Below are positions 9,700 to 17,625 of a stretch of DNA of 57,000 nt, piece by piece. The notes beneath the pieces were generated by a model. The model worked only from the letters and a program-made list of their open reading frames with translations, had not been told where the DNA came from and ran no database searches. Made by a program: the position numbers and the translations under genes. Source of the DNA: JAPLST01 sp964397565 (GTDB lineage Bacteria; Auribacterota; UBA3054; JAPLST01); contig CAYNJC010000030.1 in the NCBI GenBank assembly GCA_964397565.1, positions 1-57,000 on the forward strand. The letters run 5' to 3'. The first letter of the stretch is position 1, and each line of letters starts with the position of its first letter.

Positions 9700-10496
9700 G
9701 GTTGCAGCAGGGGTGTTGCAGTGATGATGGTGGTATGCGTGGGGGTCAGCCACGGCACCCGCACATGACGCGCCACCCGCATGATGCCATCGTTGAGCAT
9801 GGTAAGGCGGCGGCAGCGATTGGCAGCCAACATGCGTTGCTCACGCGTGCCGCGAAAGCAAAGATACGCGAGTAGTGGCAGCAGGGTGTGTTCATACCAG
9901 AAAAAGAGGGGATAGGCGAAGCGATGCTGATCACAGACGCGCAAGCCGCACTGGTACAGCAGCCGGGCATAATCGGCCGTGGTGCGGCGCGTCCATGTGC
10001 GGCCGGTGCGCCGCCACCACGCGGTTGCTTCACACAGCACCACCATGCCGGTCGGAGCGAGATGTGCGCGCATATCGCGCAACGCGTTCGCCAGCAGTGT
10101 CTCGTCCGTGATGTGTGCCAACACCGCCACGCAATAGACCAGATCGAACGAACCAGAAAAGGGAATGCAGCCAGGCGTCATTACGGCGAGGGTTGCCTGC
10201 GCGGAACAGCGTTGCGCCGCGCGCGTGATGAAACCGCGACTGATGTCGCAGCCGAAGTATGCAGCGGCATGGCGTTGCGCAAGGTAGTGCAGGTACACAC
10301 CGTCGCCACAACCATAGTCAAGCACACGCGCGGGTGCCGGCCGGCTGGCAAGCACACGGGCAAGGTGCTGCAACACTTCGGTGCGTCGTACATAGTAGTA
10401 CGAGATGGGTGTCATCGTGTAGAAGCACTCGCCGCGATAGTCGAAGACCCATGTACTGCGGTCATCCCAATACTGTTGGGTATCGTTGCCGGTCAT
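9696..10496 (-). CDS. SAM-dependent methyltransferase
   Basis: A 266-residue class I methyltransferase. Motif I is VLDYGCGDG (58-66), followed by an acidic strand end (YFGCDIS). A downstream strand (FDLVYCVAVLAHI) fits motif IV of small-molecule methyltransferases. The C-terminal 80 residues contain a hydrophobic stretch (YPLFFWYEHTLLPLLAYL) that could touch the membrane. The ATG at 10496 lies one base after the stop of the ATP-grasp gene, and the 3' end overlaps wecE. It probably methylates a sugar, an amino acid substituent or a lipid-linked intermediate of this cluster; the acceptor cannot be predicted. Confidence 0.75.
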   Translation of the reverse strand: MTGNDTQQYWDDRSTWVFDYRGECFYTMTPISYYYVRRTEVLQHLARVLASRPAPARVLDYGCGDGVYLHYLAQRHAAAYFGCDISRGFITRAAQRCSAQATLAVMTPGCIPFSGSFDLVYCVAVLAHITDETLLANALRDMRAHLAPTGMVVLCEATAWWRRTGRTWTRRTTADYARLLYQCGLRVCDQHRFAYPLFFWYEHTLLPLLAYLCFRGTREQRMLAANRCRRLTMLNDGIMRVARHVRVPWLTPTHTTIITATPLLQP

Positions 10497-10497
10497 T

Positions 10498-11742
10498 TCA
10501 ATAGTGCAGATTGCGCACGAGCAAGTCGCGAGCGTGAACATCGATCACCGCGCAACGGGCTTCGACGGCGCGGTCGGCGGCGCGCAGGTGCTCCAGTGAC
10601 GCGTGCCGCAGGAGATATGCCGCGACGCGGTCGCCGCCGTGCGCCCAGCCGTGGACCGTGTCGCCGGGCAGGCGGTACGGGGCATACGCCGTGAGCTGCC
10701 CGGCCGCCAGCAACGCGTCAAAGCCGCGCAACTCGCGGATGACGCCCGCCGTGCAATAGACATACTGCACGGTCACCAGGTCAGCCGGCGCGGCGGGAAC
10801 AACCTGCACCTCTTCGTGCAACAACAGTGCGACAAAGGCGCGCACGACGTCAATGCCGGTGACGGTCTGGATGAACAACGGTTTGGAACCGCCGGCCAAG
10901 CGCGCGCTCAGTTCAATGACCGCTATCTCGTCGCCGTGCACCAACAGTTGCGCGAACAACGGCGTGTTGTTCAGTTGGAATGCCGTGGCGAGCTGCTGCA
11001 GGATGTGCTGCACGCGTGGGTGCAGCGCGGGCGCCATGCGCGACGGATACTGGCTGCGGGCCGCCAAGGCCGTCTTGCCGGGCTGCTGCACTTTGTAATT
11101 GTCGGAACACATCAGCACGTGCGCGCGACCCTTCAGCACGAAGGCGTCAACCGACACTTCGTAGCCCTCAAGATACTCTTCGATGATGACGCGGTCACAG
11201 CGACTGAATGTCCGCGCAGTCGCCACCGCGGCAGCAAGCTCGTGGGACGCGCGCACCGTCTGCACGCCGCGCGAACCGCTGCTGTCGGCCGGCTTGACAA
11301 TGCGCGGCCAGGCCAGCGCCGCGCTGGTCAGGCCCGGATCGTCGGCCGAGGTTACGACACAATGGCGCGCGCTCGGAATGGCGTGCGCAGCCAGGGTCGC
11401 CTTCATGTGCGCCTTGTTGGTCAATGCCAGCGCCGTCTGATAGGGCACCGGCGAGGGCAGACCAAGCTGCGCGGACACATCGGCAGCCACGAGCAGCGGT
11501 TGATCGGTGCAGATCGTGGTGACCAGGTCAGCGTGCTGGTCGCGTGCCAGCGCGAGCGCCGCGTCGCAGTCATAACAGCTGGTCTGACAATGCAGCGTGG
11601 CGAAGCGCTTGGCGGGCGGATTCGGATAGTAATCCATGATCAGCGTGCGCCAGCCACGCCGCGCAAACTCCTGCACCAGCAGGGCCTGATCCGCGCCGCC
11701 GCCGAGAATGAGCACCGTGCCTGCTGAGGCGCGCCTAGCCAT
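10498..11742 (-). CDS. ATP-grasp ligase
   Basis: A 414-residue ATP-grasp enzyme of the carbamoyl-phosphate-synthase-like group, which joins a carboxylate to an amine or other nucleophile via an acyl phosphate. The N-terminal pre-ATP-grasp fold begins TVLILGGGADQALLVQEF. ATP-binding parts include PRIVKPADSSGSRGV and VIIEEYLEGYEVSVDAF, and the metal-binding strand VIELSARLAGG is present. The start at 11742 overlaps the upstream gene by 8 bases. Its position beside a B12 mutase, an opine dehydrogenase and WecE suggests that it attaches an unusual amino acid to an amino sugar, but that is inference. Other amide- or peptide-forming roles are possible. Confidence 0.8.
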   Translation of the reverse strand: MARRASAGTVLILGGGADQALLVQEFARRGWRTLIMDYYPNPPAKRFATLHCQTSCYDCDAALALARDQHADLVTTICTDQPLLVAADVSAQLGLPSPVPYQTALALTNKAHMKATLAAHAIPSARHCVVTSADDPGLTSAALAWPRIVKPADSSGSRGVQTVRASHELAAAVATARTFSRCDRVIIEEYLEGYEVSVDAFVLKGRAHVLMCSDNYKVQQPGKTALAARSQYPSRMAPALHPRVQHILQQLATAFQLNNTPLFAQLLVHGDEIAVIELSARLAGGSKPLFIQTVTGIDVVRAFVALLLHEEVQVVPAAPADLVTVQYVYCTAGVIRELRGFDALLAAGQLTAYAPYRLPGDTVHGWAHGGDRVAAYLLRHASLEHLRAADRAVEARCAVIDVHARDLLVRNLHY

Positions 11743-13636
11743 GCAGCACCTGGGGCGCGGGTGGCGTGATGCTTGCCGCGATGCCGGCACAGTAGTGCGC
11801 GCGCTCAGTGGCGCTCACCGGCCGGTCCTGTTCGTTCACCACCGCCACGCCGCCGTTGACCAGGCGCGTGCGCCAGGCGCAGGCATGGCGGAACTCGGCG
11901 CGGCACTCCCATAGGTAGGGCACCGGCAGGAATCCGGCGGCGAAGATGTGATAGAGCCCGCGCGGGGAATACGGATCCGCAATATGGCGCTCGATCGCCG
12001 CAAGCAGAATGTGGGCCTCCTGGTACAACTGGCTGGTGCGCTGTTGCACGTCCAGATCGCGACCCATGTGCGGCACGTCGCCGTGCGCGCGCAACTGGCG
12101 ATACTGCGCCAGCGCGGCGCGGGTGATCTGAATGCTTTCATCAATGACCGGCGGGTCCGCCAAATGGGCCGCCTCGGAATAGCCGACGACATGAATGAGT
12201 GCGGGACTGGCGCCGTTGTCTGGTTCGATGTCGTCCATCAAGGCGGTGACGGCCGCCAATTGCACTTTGGCCTTGGCCAGATCGGTCGAGAAATAATCCA
12301 GGCCTGCGCGCGGTTGCAGGATGACGCGGAAGCGCGCATCCTCGAGCTCGCGCACGATGCGCAACGTGGCCCGCGCCTTGGCCAGGTCTTGGATGCCGCA
12401 GGTGCTCTTCGGCGTGTTCAGCATGATTTGCAGAACGAGATCCCGAATGCCAAGCCGTTTCGCCGTGCGCGCCGCCAGCGCCGCGGAAACCACATACGTG
12501 ACATCGTCGGCGCCGCGAAAGGCAAAGTGATGCGGCACGTTGGGCTCGAACGGCGTGCCGCGTGCGGCCATAGCGCGCAGAGCCTCGCAATGCTGGCACA
12601 AATTGGTGTACACATCATTGGGGCCGCGGCCGTCAATCTGGCTGAACCACCAGAACGACAGGGCGTGCCAGGCGATATGGAGTGTTTCCTCGTGCATGCG
12701 CGCCAGCGCCGGGATATTGCGTGTGCCGGCATAGGTGCGCACGAGCATCGGACGCGCGGCCTCCCAAATCTGGCGATATTCATCCGGTGCGTTAACCGGC
12801 ACGCCGCCGCCATTGGGCAGGCCGCCCCATTCTTCGCCAAAGCGCGCTTGGGTCAGCTGCGAGGTGCCAATCGAGACGATGTCCAAATGGCCGGTGCGCG
12901 CCAGCGCGTGGAGCCAGGCGCAGAACTCCCGCAAAGCCTCGGCGCGGTTCGGGCGATAGGGGCCGACATGCGCGCGCATGAGCGGTGTCAGGGCATGTGT
13001 CTGGCTGTGCGCGAGGCGTCGTTGCAGGGTATCCGTGCGGGTGCCATATTCGGCGTACCCACTGCGATCAACGGGTGCCAGTGCGGTATATGCCGCGGAC
13101 GCAAGCACCTGTCGGCCCAGCGCCAGGCGTAGTTCATCATACGCCGCATGCTGCTGCGTGGCGCGTGGTATGCGCGTGTCCGGCACGCCCAACGCGCGCA
13201 ACGTCTCCACTGCTGTTTCATCGCCGGCGAAGGTGGGGATGGCGCCGTGAAACGCGTGCGCAATCAAGGCGCACGCCGCCGGTAAGCCCGCAAAGTACAA
13301 GGCCCGCAGTCGGCCGCCCTGCGCGGTAAACACACGCGCGCTAACGAGCTGCGCGTACAGGCGGGCCATGAGTTCCTGCGCATCGGCGGGCTCCAAGCGG
13401 TAACTGCAGCCCAGGCGCGTAATGGTGTTGGCGTGCAGCCAGGCCAGCAGATAGGCGCGCTGATCCGGTTGCTCCAGCGCGTCCAGGGCGTGGCCCAGCG
13501 CTGCATCGCCCAGCACCACGGCATAGCCACACTCGCGCAGCAAGTCGGCAACAGAATTGAGGCCAAGCGTGTGCGCATCGACGGCCGGCTTGATCAGGCC
13601 GAACACCTCGTGTGGCTCCAATGGCGGTGGTTTCAT
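11735..13636 (-). CDS. B12-binding glutamate-mutase-like protein (MutS-MutE type fusion)
   Basis: A 633-residue protein. Near the N-terminus it has the cobalamin signature Asp-x-His-x-x-Gly (DAHTLG, 20-25), with H22 as the likely lower cobalt ligand. Residues from about 235 onward resemble the catalytic barrel of methylaspartate (glutamate) mutase E chain. Strongly conserved-looking stretches there include NGGGVPVNAPDEY, RPMLVRTYAGTRN, HHFAFRGADDVTY and LQPRAGLDYFS. Classical glutamate mutase is split into MutS (about 137 residues) and MutE (about 480); here both are fused. The B12 domain is longer and more divergent than MutS, and its canonical C-terminal loops are hard to see, so activity on glutamate is not certain. 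It is a cytoplasmic enzyme placed between opine dehydrogenase and ATP-grasp genes. Confidence 0.7.
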   Translation of the reverse strand: MKPPPLEPHEVFGLIKPAVDAHTLGLNSVADLLRECGYAVVLGDAALGHALDALEQPDQRAYLLAWLHANTITRLGCSYRLEPADAQELMARLYAQLVSARVFTAQGGRLRALYFAGLPAACALIAHAFHGAIPTFAGDETAVETLRALGVPDTRIPRATQQHAAYDELRLALGRQVLASAAYTALAPVDRSGYAEYGTRTDTLQRRLAHSQTHALTPLMRAHVGPYRPNRAEALREFCAWLHALARTGHLDIVSIGTSQLTQARFGEEWGGLPNGGGVPVNAPDEYRQIWEAARPMLVRTYAGTRNIPALARMHEETLHIAWHALSFWWFSQIDGRGPNDVYTNLCQHCEALRAMAARGTPFEPNVPHHFAFRGADDVTYVVSAALAARTAKRLGIRDLVLQIMLNTPKSTCGIQDLAKARATLRIVRELEDARFRVILQPRAGLDYFSTDLAKAKVQLAAVTALMDDIEPDNGASPALIHVVGYSEAAHLADPPVIDESIQITRAALAQYRQLRAHGDVPHMGRDLDVQQRTSQLYQEAHILLAAIERHIADPYSPRGLYHIFAAGFLPVPYLWECRAEFRHACAWRTRLVNGGVAVVNEQDRPVSATERAHYCAGIAASITPPAPQVLHG

Positions 13637-13649
13637 CGCGCGGCCGGCG

Positions 13650-14723
13650 TCACAAGGAGCGTAAGAGTTGATCGACCGACCGTGCGCTGACGCCCATCTG
13701 CGCCAGCGTGCGCTGCCCACGCAGCAGGTCGTCACCCAGCAGCGCCTCAGAGATGGCCAGGAGCGCATGCATACAGGGCGTGGCCACACGGGCCAGTCGC
13801 GCGAACTCGGTCATCGGCAGGATGCCGGCGGGAATATCTTCGAGCAGCATGCGCGAGCGCAACGTGGTCGGCGCAAGGATGCGGGCATAGGCGGGATTGT
13901 TGCGCATGCGGCTGCACAGATCATCGCCGGCAATGCCGCGATAGGCGTGGGCAATCCAGTCAGCGGCGCTGCGCAACTGTAAGCCATAGGCCGCGCCGAT
14001 GGCGCAACGCTCGGCATCGAGCGTGGTGATCAAACGCGCGACGGCCGGGGTCATGTCCTCATACATATGGAAGCTGACGCCACGTTCAATCGCCGCGGCA
14101 TTGCACACGACAATGGCCGGATGAAAGATGGCGCCAATGTTTTCCAGACTGGTCGCCACAACGTGCGGCGCAGGCTGGAAGCACGGGTAGAGCGGGGCCA
14201 CGTGGGCCAGCACGTGGACGGTGTCCGCCGCCGGCAGGGCCGCCAAAAGGACATGGTCCTTGACACCAATAATGGTGACGCAGCCGGGTGTTTCAATGCG
14301 GCATGCATAGACCAGGCTCTGCGCTTCCGCGACGTAGACCTGCGCACGCACACGGCACTGGCGCAGCACGTGGCGCACTTCCAGCGCGCCGCCGGTGCGC
14401 CCGGGATTGAGCACGACCACATGGCCGTCGCGCAAATGCGGCGCCATGGCCCGCGCCACGTCGCCATGCGCATCGGCCGTGGTCACCACCATGATGATGT
14501 CCGCGCCGTCCAGCGCGGCAGCCAGCGAATCCGTCACCATGGCAAGCCGACCAACACCCGTTACTGCGCCGGTCAACTGGATGGTCTTGCTGGCGCAGAC
14601 ATGCGGCAGCCGGTCAGGATGCCGCGCATACAGCCGCACAGCATGGCCTTGCATGGCCAGATGGCCGGCCATGGCCTGCCCGCCGTTGCCCGCGCCAATG
14701 ACGGCGATGGTGCGCTTAGTCAT
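13650..14723 (-). CDS. Octopine/nopaline-type (opine) dehydrogenase
   Basis: A 357-residue NAD(P)-dependent dehydrogenase of the octopine/nopaline family, which reductively joins an amino acid amine to a 2-oxo acid. The Rossmann signature GAGNGG is at 10-15. The C-terminal catalytic domain has family blocks SLENIGAIFHPA and MTPAVARLITTLDAERCAIG. The start at 14723 overlaps the upstream gene by 8 bases, and the next gene begins 13 bases after its stop. In this context it may form an N-(carboxyalkyl) amino acid for a polysaccharide; opines such as carboxyethyl-lysine are known O-antigen substituents. Related ketopantoate-reductase-like roles are less likely because of the C-terminal match. Confidence 0.85.
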   Translation of the reverse strand: MTKRTIAVIGAGNGGQAMAGHLAMQGHAVRLYARHPDRLPHVCASKTIQLTGAVTGVGRLAMVTDSLAAALDGADIIMVVTTADAHGDVARAMAPHLRDGHVVVLNPGRTGGALEVRHVLRQCRVRAQVYVAEAQSLVYACRIETPGCVTIIGVKDHVLLAALPAADTVHVLAHVAPLYPCFQPAPHVVATSLENIGAIFHPAIVVCNAAAIERGVSFHMYEDMTPAVARLITTLDAERCAIGAAYGLQLRSAADWIAHAYRGIAGDDLCSRMRNNPAYARILAPTTLRSRMLLEDIPAGILPMTEFARLARVATPCMHALLAISEALLGDDLLRGQRTLAQMGVSARSVDQLLRSL

Positions 14724-15705
14724 GTGGATCACCATGCGGCACGGGATGTGGCGCCGGCCTGCCCATGTGCACAATGAAGGGAATGCCCAGCAGCGCACTC
14801 ACCACCATGATGGCGAATTGCGCCAGGGACAGCGCGGTTGCCGCATCGGCGGAGACACCATACATGCCCAGTAAATAGACATACGACAATTCGCGCACAC
14901 CCACACCCGCAAGCGACAGCGGCAGCGTGGTGATCAACCACACCAGCGCCGTCACACTGCATGCCGTCAGAAATGAAATCGCGATGTTGAGGTGGCGCGC
15001 CAGCAAATACACGATGACAAACCACAGCAGATGAATGGGAATGCATAACAGCAGGGCAGATAGTACGCGCACGCGCTTGCCGCTGATAGCCACCACCGCC
15101 GCATGCGCTGCCGCGACGGCGGCGACGCACCGCGGCGCCAGCCGCCCGGCATGGGATGCCCACGCGCAGAGCACACGGCGGGTTGCGTCGCGGCGCACCA
15201 GCGCGAGCGCGCAGGCCAGCGCTGCCAGTGCCGCTGCGACTGCCGCGAGCAACACTGTTTTGTGCGGCACCTGCGGGCTTGCCAGAATGGCTGCCACCGC
15301 CAGCAGCATGATCGAGGTCAGGCCCACCACCCGATCCACGACTATCGAGACCATGAGTGCGGCGCGCTCCTGGCGCACTTCGTCCAACACCAAGGCGGCG
15401 CGCACCAGGTCACCGCCCAGCGCGCCCGGCATGAGCAGCGTGAAGGTGTTGGCGACCAGTGCGTAGCGAATACAGTCGCGCGGGCGCAACGCGCAGGGGC
15501 GGCTCGGAGTGAGCAGCCACCAGCGCAGGCCGGACAAGACAATCCGCAGCAGCGCAATCAGCACGGCAGCGGCCAGCAGCCACGGCGGCACGGCGCACAA
15601 CTGCCGGCCCACGCTGCGCAGATCCACCATGTGCACCAGCAGCAGCAGCGCGCCCGCCAGCACCGCGCCACGCGCCAGATAGCCTATCGCGTGCCGCCCG
15701 CGCAT
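14716..15705 (-). CDS. Flippase-like membrane protein (LPG synthase TM family)
   Basis: A 329-residue integral membrane protein with about eight helices, of the family annotated as lysylphosphatidylglycerol synthase transmembrane region / UPF0104. Characteristic segments are NTFTLLMPGALGGDLVRA and the late LPLSLAGVGVRELSYVYLLG. Members often sit in glycan clusters and are proposed to handle lipid-linked sugars; the biochemical role is not settled. It lies directly after the GT2 gene (TGATG junction), so it may act on that enzyme's lipid-linked product (inference). No Wzx- or ABC-type exporter is otherwise visible in the window. Confidence 0.75.
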   Translation of the reverse strand: MRGRHAIGYLARGAVLAGALLLLVHMVDLRSVGRQLCAVPPWLLAAAVLIALLRIVLSGLRWWLLTPSRPCALRPRDCIRYALVANTFTLLMPGALGGDLVRAALVLDEVRQERAALMVSIVVDRVVGLTSIMLLAVAAILASPQVPHKTVLLAAVAAALAALACALALVRRDATRRVLCAWASHAGRLAPRCVAAVAAAHAAVVAISGKRVRVLSALLLCIPIHLLWFVIVYLLARHLNIAISFLTACSVTALVWLITTLPLSLAGVGVRELSYVYLLGMYGVSADAATALSLAQFAIMVVSALLGIPFIVHMGRPAPHPVPHGDPHD

Positions 15706-16643
15706 CAGAGCATGGCCTCGCGCACAACATACTGCGGGTTCTTTTTTGCCTCACGCAAAATGCGAATCAGGTATTCACCGATGATCCCCAGCGACAGGAA
15801 CAACATGCCAAACATGAACAGCAGCAACACCATAATCGTCGTCCAGCCCTGCACGGAAATACCGCGCACAAATTTTTTGTAGACGATCCATGCCAGCAGC
15901 AGGAAGCTCATGGCGGCGGAACCAAATCCCAGATAGATGACAAAACTCAACGGCAGCGTCGAGTTGCCCAGCACATTGTCCAGAAAATCCTTGCACAAGC
16001 GTGCGAAGGTGTAGCCCGAACGTCCCTGGGCGCGCGGCGCATGGCGCACGGGCACGTTGCAAATGCGATTAGTGGTCATCAGGATTATCTGACCGATGCG
16101 TGGGCTGTCCGTGCTGAAGCGCAGCACTTGTTCGACCACGCTGCGCCGCAGAATGCGAAAACTGGTCAGGCGCAAGCGCGGGTCTTTGTTGAAAATGCGC
16201 GACGTCGCCCAGTGGATTACGGCGGTGCCGAGATTGCGAAACCAGCTATGCTGCTTGACGGTGTAGGCCCCGATGACCACGTCAACATCCGGCGCGCGGG
16301 TCAACGCGTTGATCAAGACGGGTAGCTCTTCGGGCGGATGCTGCAAATCATCGTCCATGGTGATGACCACGTCGCCCTGCGCATGGGCCAGGCCGCACAG
16401 TAACGCCGCGTGCTGCCCGAAATTGCGCGCCAGATCAATCGCCTTGATGCCTGGCTCGTGCGCATGCAATGCGCAGAGGACCTGCCAAGACTCGTCCGGT
16501 GAGGCATCATTCACCAATATCACTTCGTAGGCGGTTGTCAGCGGCTCGAGCACCGCACGCAGACGACGACACAATTCCCGCAGGGTTGCCGCACTGCGAT
16601 AGACGGGTATGACGACAGAGATGTGTGGGTGACTCGCAGTCAT
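15705..16643 (-). CDS. Glycosyltransferase family 2, ArnC/GtrB-like polyprenyl-phosphate transferase
   Basis: A 312-residue GT2 enzyme with two C-terminal membrane helices (about 228-255 and 265-292). This is the layout of ArnC, GtrB and dolichol-phosphate mannose synthases, which charge a polyprenyl phosphate with one sugar. The GT-A fold shows ISVVIPVYRSA at the start and the metal site MDDDLQ (96-101). The ATG at 16643 is preceded by GGGGAG at a good distance, which sets the start. Together with the flippase-like protein and the GT-C-like protein it could form a lipid-linked single-sugar modification route, but the donor sugar is unknown. Confidence 0.85.
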   Translation of the reverse strand: MTASHPHISVVIPVYRSAATLRELCRRLRAVLEPLTTAYEVILVNDASPDESWQVLCALHAHEPGIKAIDLARNFGQHAALLCGLAHAQGDVVITMDDDLQHPPEELPVLINALTRAPDVDVVIGAYTVKQHSWFRNLGTAVIHWATSRIFNKDPRLRLTSFRILRRSVVEQVLRFSTDSPRIGQIILMTTNRICNVPVRHAPRAQGRSGYTFARLCKDFLDNVLGNSTLPLSFVIYLGFGSAAMSFLLLAWIVYKKFVRGISVQGWTTIMVLLLFMFGMLFLSLGIIGEYLIRILREAKKNPQYVVREAML

Positions 16644-16656
16644 CGTCTCCCCATGC

Positions 16657-17625
16657 CTACGCGGTGCACGACCGACCGCGCCACGCGTCGGCGACAATGA
16701 TCGGCAACGCGCTACGGACCGGCTGCCAGTTCAGCACGCGCCGGGCTTTCGAGGCATCCGCCACCAGGCGCACGGCATCGCCGGCGCGGCGCGGGCTTGC
16801 GATGACCGTGACCGCGGCGCCGGTGACTTCCTCACACGCGCGGATGATCTCACGCACGCTGAAGCCATGCTCCGAGCCAAGATTGAAAATGTCAGACGCG
16901 CCGCCGTGGCGCAGATAGTCGAGGCCCAAAATGTGCGCGTCACTCAAATCGTTGACGTGAATGTAATCGCGAATGCAGGTGCCGTCGGGCGTCGGATAAT
17001 CGGTGCCGAACACCTGCACGTGCGGCCGCCGCCCGGCGGCGACCTGCAGGACAATCGGAATCAAATGCGTTTCAGGATCGTGGCGCTCGGTCAATTGGCC
17101 GTCCGGATCGGCGCCGGCCGCGTTGAAATAGCGGAAGATGCAGTGCTGGATGCCGTAGGCCGTGTCGAAGTCCTGCAGCATGATCTCGACCATGCGCTTG
17201 CTGTGGCCATAGGGATTGAGGGGCGCGATCGGCGTGTCTTCCGTGATCGGCACTTTCTGCACATCGCCATACGTGGCGCAGGTGGATGAGAAAATGAAGC
17301 GGGCGATGCCGTGGTCACGGCAGGCGGTCAGCAACGTCAGCGTCTGGGCAACATTGTTTTCATAATACTCGGCCGGCTTCTCGACGGATTCACCGACATA
17401 GGCGAAGGCCGAAAAATGCATGACCGCGTCAATGGCATGGCTGGTGAAGACGCGGTCGAGCACGGCGCGATCGCCGATGCTGCCTTGCACGAAATGCGGC
17501 GTGAGCACGGCATCCCGGAACCCGCGCGACAAATTGTCGAGGACGACCACGTCATAGCCCTTGCCCAGCAGGCGCTTGACGCAATGACTGCCGATGTAGC
17601 CGGCGCCGCCAGTGACCAGAATCAT
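16657..17625 (-). CDS. galE: UDP-glucose 4-epimerase
   Basis: A 322-residue extended short-chain dehydrogenase, close to the usual GalE length. NAD binding is by TGGAGYIGSH (5-14). The catalytic Tyr-x-x-x-Lys is YGHSK (139-143), with serines in FSSTCATYG (112-120). The segments RYFNAAGADPDG and CIRDYIHVNDL are typical of GalE. It interconverts UDP-glucose and UDP-galactose, and some members also act on the N-acetylated sugars. It supplies UDP-galactose-type donors to the neighbouring glycosyltransferases. The start overlaps the upstream stop as ATGA. Confidence 0.92.
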   Translation of the reverse strand: MILVTGGAGYIGSHCVKRLLGKGYDVVVLDNLSRGFRDAVLTPHFVQGSIGDRAVLDRVFTSHAIDAVMHFSAFAYVGESVEKPAEYYENNVAQTLTLLTACRDHGIARFIFSSTCATYGDVQKVPITEDTPIAPLNPYGHSKRMVEIMLQDFDTAYGIQHCIFRYFNAAGADPDGQLTERHDPETHLIPIVLQVAAGRRPHVQVFGTDYPTPDGTCIRDYIHVNDLSDAHILGLDYLRHGGASDIFNLGSEHGFSVREIIRACEEVTGAAVTVIASPRRAGDAVRLVADASKARRVLNWQPVRSALPIIVADAWRGRSCTA

